Origin: Phycisphaeraceae bacterium
GTDB taxonomy: Bacteria > Planctomycetota > Phycisphaerae > Phycisphaerales > UBA1924
Assembly: GCA_020639135.1 (NCBI GenBank)
Contig: JACKHE010000004.1
Span: 124,001 to 188,000, forward strand
Reading direction: 5' to 3'
Length of the DNA stretch: 64,000 nt
The position numbers and the translations under genes are program-made. A model generated the notes under the pieces. It was given only the letters and a program-made list of their open reading frames with translations, was not told the DNA's origin and did no database searches. Positions 57,420 to 64,000 of the stretch are shown here, one piece after another. Position 1 is the stretch's first letter. The number at the start of each line of letters is the position of its first letter.

Positions 57420-58727
57420 ATGCGGGTACAACGAACACTGATCGTACTTTCGGTGATCGCGGCTATGGCGCCGACCGGCTTTGGGCAGGACTGGGCGGAG
57501 AGCCGTGTCAAGGTCGTCCTCGAAGCGCACGCGCTGGTCGCGGAGCATTTCTACGACACAGACAAGCTCGAGGAAGTGGGGTGGGAGGAGATGGCGAATC
57601 CCACCGAAAGGCACGCTTTCGATGAACTCGATCAGATTCTCTACTTTGTGTATTCGAACGCTGGGTTCGCGGGGCATATTGACATCAGGCGGGCGCTGGA
57701 CAAGCTCGGCGCCTCACACACCGAGCATTTCCACCAGGGGCAGCGAGAGTATTACGACCTGCTCGACGTGTTCCGTGAGGCGCCGGCGCTGCAGGACGAC
57801 ATGAAGCGATTGTTCCCGCCGGACGGCAGGGTGCAATGCGGCAGCATCGGGCTGCGATATCAGCAATTTCAGGAACTTGGGCTCATTGTCACCGACGTCA
57901 TCCCAGGATCCGCCGCGGATGAAGGGCATTACAATCCTGGCGACCGGATCAGCTATTATGCGGGAGAGCATGGGGAGCGTCCGCTGCAACTCCAGCTCAA
58001 TGAGGGCCATTGCGACCTCAGCGTCACCCCTCATCCGGATGGGTTCAGGGCCATCTGGCGTGTCGACCAAGTCAATCCTACCCAGGAATACCTCGACTAC
58101 ATGACCAACAGCGCCAGCGTCGTCGAGCGCGACGGCGTCAGGCTCGGTTACGTCCGCATCTACTCCTGGGCGGGCCAGCACTACCAGGACCGGCTCGAGG
58201 AGCTGCTGCAGCAGGAGCCGCTGGCCTCGGCGGACGGGGTGATCCTCGACATCCGCGGGGGCTGGGGCGGGGCGAACCCGCAGTATCTCGATTTGTTCGG
58301 CGCGCCGATGCCGACGCTGACGCAGATCCCGCGTGAGGGCGAGGCGTTCACGTGGGATCCAGCCGAGGATCTTCCTGAGCGGACGTTCCGCTGGCGCAAG
58401 CCGGTGGCGCTGCTCGTCGATGGGGGCACGCGCAGCGGCAAGGAGATCATCGCGTACGCGTTCAGGAAGCACGGCATCGGTCCGGTCGTCGGGACGAAGA
58501 CCGCCGGCGCGGTGCTGGCGGGGCGGCCCTTCATCCTCAGCGACGGCTCTCTGCTGTACCTCGCCGTCGCGGACGTGCTCGTCGATGGCGAACGGCTGGA
58601 GGGGGTGGGCGTCGAGCCTGACGTTGTCGTCGAGCGGGATCTGCCGTTCTGCAACGGCAAGGATCCCCAGCTCGACGCGGCGTACGACGCGCTGCTCGCG
58701 GAGATCCAGGGGAAATCGAAGAGGTAG
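57420..58727 (+). CDS. S41-family peptidase (C-terminal processing protease-like)
   Basis: 435 residues. Signal peptide (MRVQRTLIVLSVIAAMAPTGFG). A PDZ-like segment lies at about 140-190 (SIGLRYQQFQELGLIVTDVI). The catalytic domain has 'SADGVILDIRGGWGGANPQY', 'VALLVDGGTRSGKEIIAYAF' with the candidate nucleophile Ser at 339, and 'VVGTKTAGAVLAGRPFILSD' with the Lys general base at 360. Two long helical N-terminal stretches before the PDZ are not recognised. Periplasmic proteolysis is inferred. It begins 43 bases after the GGDEF/EAL gene, with its own possible promoter. Confidence 0.85.
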   Translation: MRVQRTLIVLSVIAAMAPTGFGQDWAESRVKVVLEAHALVAEHFYDTDKLEEVGWEEMANPTERHAFDELDQILYFVYSNAGFAGHIDIRRALDKLGASHTEHFHQGQREYYDLLDVFREAPALQDDMKRLFPPDGRVQCGSIGLRYQQFQELGLIVTDVIPGSAADEGHYNPGDRISYYAGEHGERPLQLQLNEGHCDLSVTPHPDGFRAIWRVDQVNPTQEYLDYMTNSASVVERDGVRLGYVRIYSWAGQHYQDRLEELLQQEPLASADGVILDIRGGWGGANPQYLDLFGAPMPTLTQIPREGEAFTWDPAEDLPERTFRWRKPVALLVDGGTRSGKEIIAYAFRKHGIGPVVGTKTAGAVLAGRPFILSDGSLLYLAVADVLVDGERLEGVGVEPDVVVERDLPFCNGKDPQLDAAYDALLAEIQGKSKR

Positions 58728-58730
58728 CGC

Positions 58731-59114
58731 TCAGCCCTGTTTCATGCGCGACGCGAGCGTGGCGATCTGGAGCTCGACGCGCTTGATCTCGCGCAGGACG
58801 TTGTGCTTGTCCATCTGCATGAACCACCAGAGCTTGAGCATGCCGGTCGGGATGCCGGCGAAGAGGACGCCGAGGCACCAGAGGATCCTGACGTCGTTCT
58901 CGGGCGCGGTGAAGGCGCGGTAGATGCAGTAGAACATGATGACGGTGAAGACGGTGGTCATGACCATCGCGTAGATCATCCACCCCCTGGTGCGGCTCTT
59001 GAAGGAGCCGATCATCATCTCGAACATCGCCATCTCGCCGCCCTCGCCGAAGAGCTCGGCGTCCTCGGCGCTCAGGGCGTGCTGGATCTTCCGGTCGAGG
59101 TCGTCGGGTTTCAT
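58731..59114 (-). CDS. DUF6768-like membrane protein
   Basis: 127 residues. A short polar N-terminus (DDLDRKIQHALSAEDAELFG) precedes two TM helices (YAMVMTTVFTVIMFYCIYRA and WCLGVLFAGIPTGMLKLWWF) and an amphipathic C-terminal helix. This resembles the small DUF6768 family found after ECF sigma factors. It starts 4 bases after the sigma factor stop. Family match from memory; role probably as an anti-sigma or membrane partner. Confidence 0.68.
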   Translation of the reverse strand: MKPDDLDRKIQHALSAEDAELFGEGGEMAMFEMMIGSFKSRTRGWMIYAMVMTTVFTVIMFYCIYRAFTAPENDVRILWCLGVLFAGIPTGMLKLWWFMQMDKHNVLREIKRVELQIATLASRMKQG

Positions 59115-59118
59115 GGGT

Positions 59119-59724
59119 TCACTCCTTTGCGGTTGAATCTGAATGCGGGTCGAGGGTGCGGCGCAGCTCGTCGCGCGCCAGGCGCAGCCTCGACTTGACG
59201 GTGCCGGTGGGGATCTCCAGAACACTGGCGATCTCTGTGGTGGTCAGGCCGTCGACGTACAGCAGGGACAGGACGACCCGGCGCTCGGCGGGGAGCGCGC
59301 GGATCGCGGCGCGGAGGCGGTCGATCTCGTCGTGATGTTCGTCCGGGATCGGCGCGGCCTCCGGCACTGCGGCGGCGGTGTCGGTCCGGCGCTGGCGCTG
59401 CGCCCTGCGGAGGTGATCGGCGCAGCGACGGGTGACGATGCGGTAGGCCCAGCGGCGGAAGGTCGCGGGGTCGTTGAGGCGGTTCAAGGCGCCGGTGATG
59501 GAAAGCCAGGCGTCCTGGGCGGCGTCGCGGGCGTCGGCGTCGGTGTCGAGCAGTCGCCGGGCGTGGCGGAGCAGGCGGGGCGACCAGCGGCGGACGAGCT
59601 GCGCGAAGGCCTCGGCGTCGCCGCCCTGGCTGCGGAGGACGAGCCACTGGTCGTACACGGCCTCGCGGCGGTCGTCGTGGGCCGCCGGTGGGGGCTCGCT
59701 GGTTGGATGCGTCGCGCGGTTCAT
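59119..59724 (-). CDS. ECF-type sigma-70 factor
   Basis: 201 residues. Region 2 has 'AFAQLVRRWSPRLLRHARRL' and DARDAAQDAWLSI; a short linker follows. Region 4 has 'LRAAIRALPAERRVVLSLLY' and 'GLTTTEIASVLEIPTGTVKS' (HTH). There is no 1.1 or full 3 region, so it is an extracytoplasmic-function sigma factor. ATG 59724 is chosen since the upstream frame is Arg/Pro-rich noise. The membrane protein downstream is likely its signalling partner. Confidence 0.9.
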   Translation of the reverse strand: MNRATHPTSEPPPAAHDDRREAVYDQWLVLRSQGGDAEAFAQLVRRWSPRLLRHARRLLDTDADARDAAQDAWLSITGALNRLNDPATFRRWAYRIVTRRCADHLRRAQRQRRTDTAAAVPEAAPIPDEHHDEIDRLRAAIRALPAERRVVLSLLYVDGLTTTEIASVLEIPTGTVKSRLRLARDELRRTLDPHSDSTAKE

Positions 59725-59780
59725 GGCTCCCGGATCAGGTCGCTCGCCGGCGGGGTGCGGATCACGGTTCTGAAAGAAAA

Positions 59781-60314
59781 TCAGGCGGCGTCCGGCGGGA
59801 CGGACTCGATGCCCAGCGCCGAGCGCAGGGCGGCGCGCATCAGGAGCATCTGCTCGCGCGCGAGGGACTGCCCGAGACGGGCCGCGGCGACGATGGCCAG
59901 GCCCAGCAGCGCGCAGGCGGGGACGATCCACAGCGCGTGGGGCGGCTGCCTAATCGTCCACTGCGCGACGCCCCAGCACAGCGCGAAGACGGCGATCGTC
60001 CCCAGCGCGAGGTAGGAGAACATGATCGCGAACCACAGGGGCGGGTTGGGGCTGAAGCGCAGGACCACCACGCATCCCGCGTCGCGCTCCTCGGCGATGG
60101 ATTGGTCGGATTCGCGGAGGTCCAGGTGCGCCCAGGGCGACCAGGTGTGGCGCAACGATGGATGCAGCGCGATCATCCGGTGGCGTCCCCTGCCTGCGGC
60201 TTCGACGACGACGGGCTGCCCGCCGATCTCGCGCACGGCGTCGATGCGCGCCATTGCTTCATCGATGGGCATCGGCAGCGGCTGCGTGAAGGCTGGGCGG
60301 AGGACGGGCTGCAA
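59781..60314 (-). CDS. Two-TM protein of unknown function
   Basis: 177 residues if started at TTG 60314, which has AGGAG 8 bases upstream; ATG 60272 is the alternative (163 residues). The first 100 residues are beta-rich, with 'GQPVVVEAAGRGRHRMIALH' and SDQSIAEERDAGCVVVLRF. Two TM helices follow (AIMFSYLALGTIAVFALCW and 'ALWIVPACALLGLAIVAA'), then a short amphipathic tail. No family recognised. It lies between the acylase gene and the sigma factor gene on the same strand. Confidence 0.6.
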   Translation of the reverse strand: MQPVLRPAFTQPLPMPIDEAMARIDAVREIGGQPVVVEAAGRGRHRMIALHPSLRHTWSPWAHLDLRESDQSIAEERDAGCVVVLRFSPNPPLWFAIMFSYLALGTIAVFALCWGVAQWTIRQPPHALWIVPACALLGLAIVAAARLGQSLAREQMLLMRAALRSALGIESVPPDAA

Positions 60315-60349
60315 GCGCGGTGGCTCCTGGTGGAGAAGTGTTCGGGAAG

Positions 60350-62773
60350 TCAGCGTGGCGCCGGGTGGAGCGTCAGCGTCGAGACTGTGGCGCCGGGCAG
60401 CAGCGGCGACGGGTTGCCTTCGAGCCAGTCGCGCTGGCCGTCGCGGTAGTGCGGCGAGAGGGGGTGGCCGGATTGGCCGCAGGGCATGTGGAAGATCGCG
60501 TCTTCGAGGTGGCCGGGGCTGGCGACGAGGCGGAGGCTGGCGCCGAAGCTGGGCGTGCTGACGCGGACGATCCCGGCGTCGCCGGGGAGTTCGTCGTGCG
60601 GCATGTCGAGCACTCTCCGCAGCGCTGTCAGGGGGGCGGGGATGGCGCCGCTCATGGGGTGCTCGATGTCGGCGCGGTTGGCGTCGCCCCAGGGGCGGCC
60701 GATGCCGCCGTCGGCGGCGCACTGCGCGACGGTGGTCGCGAAGACATCGCGGATGAGCGCATCCCAGTTCGCGTGCTGGGGCGGGAGCAGGTGGGCGGGG
60801 CGCTCCTCGACGAGGCGGAGCACGGGCTCGTCGGTGTTGGTCCAGCGATAGACGAACGAGGCGTCGATCTCGAGACAGGGCGCGACGAGGGGCGTGACGA
60901 TCTCCCGGCGGAGCAGGGAGCGGAATCGGCTGAGGATGCGGTACGCCGGCTGGTCGGCGTCGGCGGTCCCGTTCCAGTCTTTGAGGATGGCCAGCGCCCC
61001 GGCGAGGTCGCCGGTCGCCTTCTCGCCGCTGGTCGCGTCGAGGATCATCGCGCGCCAGCGCTCGTGCCGGGGCGCGGTCGTGTCGAGCTGGAGCGCGAGC
61101 ATTTCGCGCTCGGTGGCGCCGGTCATCGGGGCGAGGACTTCGAGGATGCGCCTGGCCCGCCCCGGTCGCGCCCAGGCGCGGCCGATGCGGCGCGCGATGG
61201 GCAGCTGCGCGGTGCGGTTGTTGGCGGTGGCGAGGAAGCCGGTGCGCGGGTCGAAGATCTGGGGCCGCTGGTCGTCGGGGAGCTCGCCCTTCCAGCCCAC
61301 GCCGTCGCGCGCCCAGGAGACCGGGGCGCGTCCCGAGAAGCCCTGGCGATCGGGCAGGTAGCCGGTGACGACCCACGCGATGCGCCCCCGATCGTCGGCG
61401 AGGACGGCGTTCTGCGAGGCGCTGCGGAACGTGCGCATCAGCTCGAAGCCCTCCTCAAGCGTTGTCGCGGACATCATGTCGAGCAGGTTGAGATTCTGGA
61501 GTTCGGGGTCGAGAGCGGCCCACTTCATGACCAGCGGGGCGCCGTGGTGGTCCTCGCCGATGACGTTGCCCCACTTCGTCGTGCGCACGACGAGCTCCTC
61601 GGCGGCGCCGCCCTTGACGCGGATCGTCTCGACGACGGCGCCGAAGGGTGTGTACCCGTCCGGTGCGGCGAGGTACTGCGCGGGGTTCTCGGGGTCGGTC
61701 TCGATCTGGATGAGATCCTGGAAATCGCCGGTGGTGTTGGTGAATCCCCAGGCGAGGTGTTCATTGGCGCCGATGACGACGCCCGGGAAGCCGGGCATGT
61801 TGACGCCGACGGCGTCGCCGCCGGGCCAGACGAGTCGGGAGCGTCGCCAGATGTTCGGGACGCTGTGCCAGAGGTGCGGGTCGTTGGCGAGGATCGCGCT
61901 GTGGCGGGACGTCTTGTTCGCGGCGATCGCCCAGTTGTTGGAGGCGAGGGGCGCGGGGTTGATGTCGCCGACGATGGACTCCTCGACGTCGAGGCCGTTC
62001 TCGTAGGGCTCGCGCTCGCGGAGATCGACGACGTCGGGGCCGGGGATTGACATCGGGACGTAGCCGCCGGTGGGATCGCCCGGGTTCTCGTTGAGGATCG
62101 GCGCATCGTCGCGATCGGTCGCGGGCGTGAGGAAGCGGACGAGCTCGGGCGGGAGCGCCTCGTCCATGACGGCGATCATGCGCTCGTACTCGGCGTCCTG
62201 CGCCAGGCCGATCGCCATGCCCTCCATGATGAGGATCGAGTCCTCGGGCCTCCACGGCGCCGGCTCGGCGCGCAGGGCGAGGTATTCGGGTGGGACGTCG
62301 CCCAGCGCTGCGAGCCCGGAGTTCACACCGTTGGCGTAGGCCTCGAGGATCGCACGGTGTCTGGCTGGCGTGCGGGCGAGGAGCTTCCCGGCGACATCGC
62401 GGAAGCGGAACGGGCGCTGGCGACGGTCGGAGGCGAGCGCGCGGGCGCCGAAGAGTTCGGCCAGTTCGCCGGCTGCGTAGCGGCGCGCCAGGTCCATCTG
62501 GAAGTAGCGCTCCTGCGCATCGAGGAAGCCTTGGGCGGCGACGGCGTCGAGGAGCGTCGCGGCGCGGATGGTCGGGACGCCGCGGTCGTCGAACGTGACC
62601 TCGACCGGCGCGGTCAGGCCGTCGATATCCGCATCGCCGGAATCCATCGGCAGCGAGGCGACGACGCGGCTGTAGGCGTAGCCGGCGAGCCCCACGGCGA
62701 TGAGCAGCGCGACGGCGACGATCGCGAGGATCGTGCGGCGGATTCTTCTGGCGATGGTGCGCGGCTGAGGCAT
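60350..62773 (-). CDS. Penicillin acylase-family (S45) hydrolase
   Basis: 807 residues. An N-terminal anchor helix (TILAIVAVALLIAVGLAGYA) precedes the chains. 'FDDRGVPTIRAATLLDAVAA' and 'GFLDAQERYFQMDLARRYAA' belong to the alpha chain. PAPLASNNWAIAANKT holds the beta-chain N-terminal Ser nucleophile (Ser 278 in SNNW), the site of autoprocessing. 'ANDPHLWHSVPNIWRRSRLV' and 'WGFTNTTGDFQDLIQIETD' follow. Family members hydrolyse amides such as acyl-homoserine lactones or beta-lactam side chains; substrate unknown. ATG 62773 is used; GTG 62833 overlaps the next stop (GTGA) and would add 20 residues. Confidence 0.88.
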   Translation of the reverse strand: MPQPRTIARRIRRTILAIVAVALLIAVGLAGYAYSRVVASLPMDSGDADIDGLTAPVEVTFDDRGVPTIRAATLLDAVAAQGFLDAQERYFQMDLARRYAAGELAELFGARALASDRRQRPFRFRDVAGKLLARTPARHRAILEAYANGVNSGLAALGDVPPEYLALRAEPAPWRPEDSILIMEGMAIGLAQDAEYERMIAVMDEALPPELVRFLTPATDRDDAPILNENPGDPTGGYVPMSIPGPDVVDLREREPYENGLDVEESIVGDINPAPLASNNWAIAANKTSRHSAILANDPHLWHSVPNIWRRSRLVWPGGDAVGVNMPGFPGVVIGANEHLAWGFTNTTGDFQDLIQIETDPENPAQYLAAPDGYTPFGAVVETIRVKGGAAEELVVRTTKWGNVIGEDHHGAPLVMKWAALDPELQNLNLLDMMSATTLEEGFELMRTFRSASQNAVLADDRGRIAWVVTGYLPDRQGFSGRAPVSWARDGVGWKGELPDDQRPQIFDPRTGFLATANNRTAQLPIARRIGRAWARPGRARRILEVLAPMTGATEREMLALQLDTTAPRHERWRAMILDATSGEKATGDLAGALAILKDWNGTADADQPAYRILSRFRSLLRREIVTPLVAPCLEIDASFVYRWTNTDEPVLRLVEERPAHLLPPQHANWDALIRDVFATTVAQCAADGGIGRPWGDANRADIEHPMSGAIPAPLTALRRVLDMPHDELPGDAGIVRVSTPSFGASLRLVASPGHLEDAIFHMPCGQSGHPLSPHYRDGQRDWLEGNPSPLLPGATVSTLTLHPAPR

Positions 62774-62829
62774 GCGCCGGGCATGGTACCGCCGCGATCC
62801 GGTTCCTGGACCGTGATCGTTCACCGGGC

Positions 62830-64000
62830 TCACGGCATCAACGGGTCATCCTGCGGGGGCGGGACGGGCCAGAACACGAGATCGCCCTGCTCGACATAGC
62901 CGCCGGAAGCGCCGCTGTAGCTCAATGGCGTGCCGCCGTTGTCGATCCTGTCGCTCCCGACCGAGTAGAGGACCGGTGCGCCGGAATCCGGATCAATGCG
63001 GTAGATGAGCGGCTGGCCGTTGTGCCGATCGATCGGGACCGACGCGCAGAACTCCGGGACCAGCTCGGCGAGCGTCGCCGGCCATCGGTTGTGGTTCCGG
63101 CGGAAGCGCTGGATCGCCAGCGCGGTCAGCGCGCCGGATTGCACGTCTCTGGCGTGGTGGTAGGAATCCGGGATCAGGATCGAGAACGCGAACGATCCGA
63201 GGAAGATGTGCCACCTGGACCGGCTGACCCAGGTGCGGTCCAGCTCCGCCTGGAGCAGGGACAGCTCGCCCGGACGCTGGTTGGCGGCGGGGTTCGTGAT
63301 GTCGTGCAGCATCGCCTGATCGAATCGCACGGCCATCGCGGCGAACTCCTTCCTCGACGGCGCGATCAGGAGCCAGGCGGGACCGGGCAACGACCACCGC
63401 CGATCACCGAGCGGGAGATCGTCGCCGAGGCCGAACTCCGGGAAGAACGCGATGGCGTGTCCGTCGCCGGAGCCGTTGTCGGTGAAGAGGCGCTGCACGA
63501 GATCATCCGTGAAGGCGCGCTCGTCGGCGAGCATCGGCTGCGCCCAGCCGCCCTCGAACCCGGCGATCGCGTCGCGGATCCGGGCGAGATGCTCGTCATC
63601 GAAGAGGTCCGGGTGAGCCTCGGCGATCCAGGAGAACTGGTTCACCGCGGCGTTGAAATGCCCGTTCGCGTAGAGATCGGTGAAGAGCAGCGAGGTCTCG
63701 CGGCTCTGTTCGGCGAGCCGGATCATGGCGATGCAGTCGGCCGCGGCGGTCTCGGCGTCTCCCTCGTCGGCGGCGCGCCAGGCATCGACGGAAAGCGCCG
63801 TGGTGATCCGCCAGCAAGTCTTCGTGATGTCGAAGAGCGGCATGATCAGGTCGTACGACGTGGCGATGGGGGTCGGCGCCATCAAGGGATCGGCGCTGCG
63901 ATACTGCCTGCCGTCGCCGGTGTCCTGGATTGTCGAAGCGAGGATCCCGAGGTGCTCGTAGTCGAGCGCTCTGCGCAGCGCCGGCGCCAGCGCGGGGTCC
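62830..64000 (-). CDS. Unknown protein, 5' end beyond window
   Basis: At least 389 residues; the frame is open to the right edge. Visible text: 'WRITTALSVDAWRAADEGDA', 'AAADCIAMIRLAEQSRETSL', 'ALTALAIQRFRRNHNRWPAT', 'LYSVGSDRIDNGGTPLSYSG'. The last part (about 110 residues) with RNHNRWPATLAELVPEF and YRIDPDSGAPVLYSVGSD strongly resembles the tail of planctomycete proteins that end in a type II secretion G-like (prepilin-like) fold, but the N-terminus needed to confirm this is missing. It probably forms an operon with the acylase gene. Confidence 0.6.
   Translation of the reverse strand, partial: DPALAPALRRALDYEHLGILASTIQDTGDGRQYRSADPLMAPTPIATSYDLIMPLFDITKTCWRITTALSVDAWRAADEGDAETAAADCIAMIRLAEQSRETSLLFTDLYANGHFNAAVNQFSWIAEAHPDLFDDEHLARIRDAIAGFEGGWAQPMLADERAFTDDLVQRLFTDNGSGDGHAIAFFPEFGLGDDLPLGDRRWSLPGPAWLLIAPSRKEFAAMAVRFDQAMLHDITNPAANQRPGELSLLQAELDRTWVSRSRWHIFLGSFAFSILIPDSYHHARDVQSGALTALAIQRFRRNHNRWPATLAELVPEFCASVPIDRHNGQPLIYRIDPDSGAPVLYSVGSDRIDNGGTPLSYSGASGGYVEQGDLVFWPVPPPQDDPLMP

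Noticed and set aside
1..64000. CRISPR array, rRNA operon, insertion sequence or prophage
   Set aside because: No regularly spaced repeats, no rRNA text, and no transposase or phage structural gene were recognised. The only recombinase is the XerC-like protein.

Overview
The window is a high-G+C bacterial chromosome segment, most likely from a planctomycete of the class Phycisphaerae. Four secreted proteins end in the paired, dockerin-like repeat DLNGDGVVDTADLGxLLGxFG that is typical of that group. Four more carry short C-terminal sorting tails (VPTPG or VPAPG, a hydrophobic stretch, then an Arg cluster). There is also a murC-murB-ddl-ftsQ cell-wall cluster, a GlmU reduced to its uridyltransferase half, and many short overlaps (ATGA, GTGA, TGATG) between consecutive genes. 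The taxonomic placement is inference from these traits.

Layout. 1-3901 (minus): murC-murB-ddl-ftsQ, with ftsQ cut by the window edge. 4027-6354 (plus): a Nudix hydrolase, an AraC-type regulator and a short-chain dehydrogenase. 6738-11544 (plus): a PilT-like ATPase, a membrane-anchored PilB/GspE-like protein with a degenerate ATP site, and a CvpA-like membrane protein. 11641-17919 (minus): a translation and nucleotide block (glmU-like, prs, rplY, pth, rpsF, ssb, rplI), broken between ssb and rplI by a plus-strand dockerin-protein gene and preceded by tRNA-Gln. 18326-22739 (minus): a SNF2 helicase with a SWIM-family-like partner, and tRNA-Lys. 22895-34395: gmhA-like, an M36 protease, a KynB-like cyclase, queC, two lipoproteins, xerC, a zinc-ribbon membrane protein and a CpcT/FKBP-like secreted protein. 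34614-39023 (minus): malate dehydrogenase, then four tandem paralogues of a secreted 'choice-of-anchor E' type family, most followed by their own terminator. 39645-41588 (minus): a Zn/Mn-type ABC permease and ATPase with a 61-residue protein. 41714-51038: tRNA-Ala, a laminin-like dockerin protein, mutS, a thioredoxin-like protein, an FG-GAP dockerin protein and an ankyrin protein. 51239-52468: icd. 52465-53844: a markedly AT-rich three-gene cassette fused to the 3' end of icd. 53962-54615: a VOC-gene remnant and a parS-like palindrome. 54616-58727 (plus): a FIST protein overlapping a GGDEF/EAL protein, then an S41 protease. 58731-64000 (minus): a DUF6768-like protein, an ECF sigma factor, a two-TM protein, a penicillin-acylase-family hydrolase and a partial unknown protein.

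How the genes work together. Most of the window is core housekeeping: peptidoglycan precursors and division, PRPP, UDP-GlcNAc, ribosomal proteins, DNA repair, the TCA cycle and queuosine. A rich secreted or surface-anchored protein set is interspersed with it. The clearest accessory element is the AT-rich cassette behind icd. It contains a Cys/His NlpC/P60- or CHAP-like protein, a protein of unknown family and a possible DUF6941-like protein. Other points of interest are the parS-like site, a dispersed family of hairpins sharing a GTGGCAC tail, the degenerate PilB-like protein, the helicase partner that lacks the SWIM zinc ligands, and a 12-codon ORF with an ideal Shine-Dalgarno sequence inside a structured RNA.
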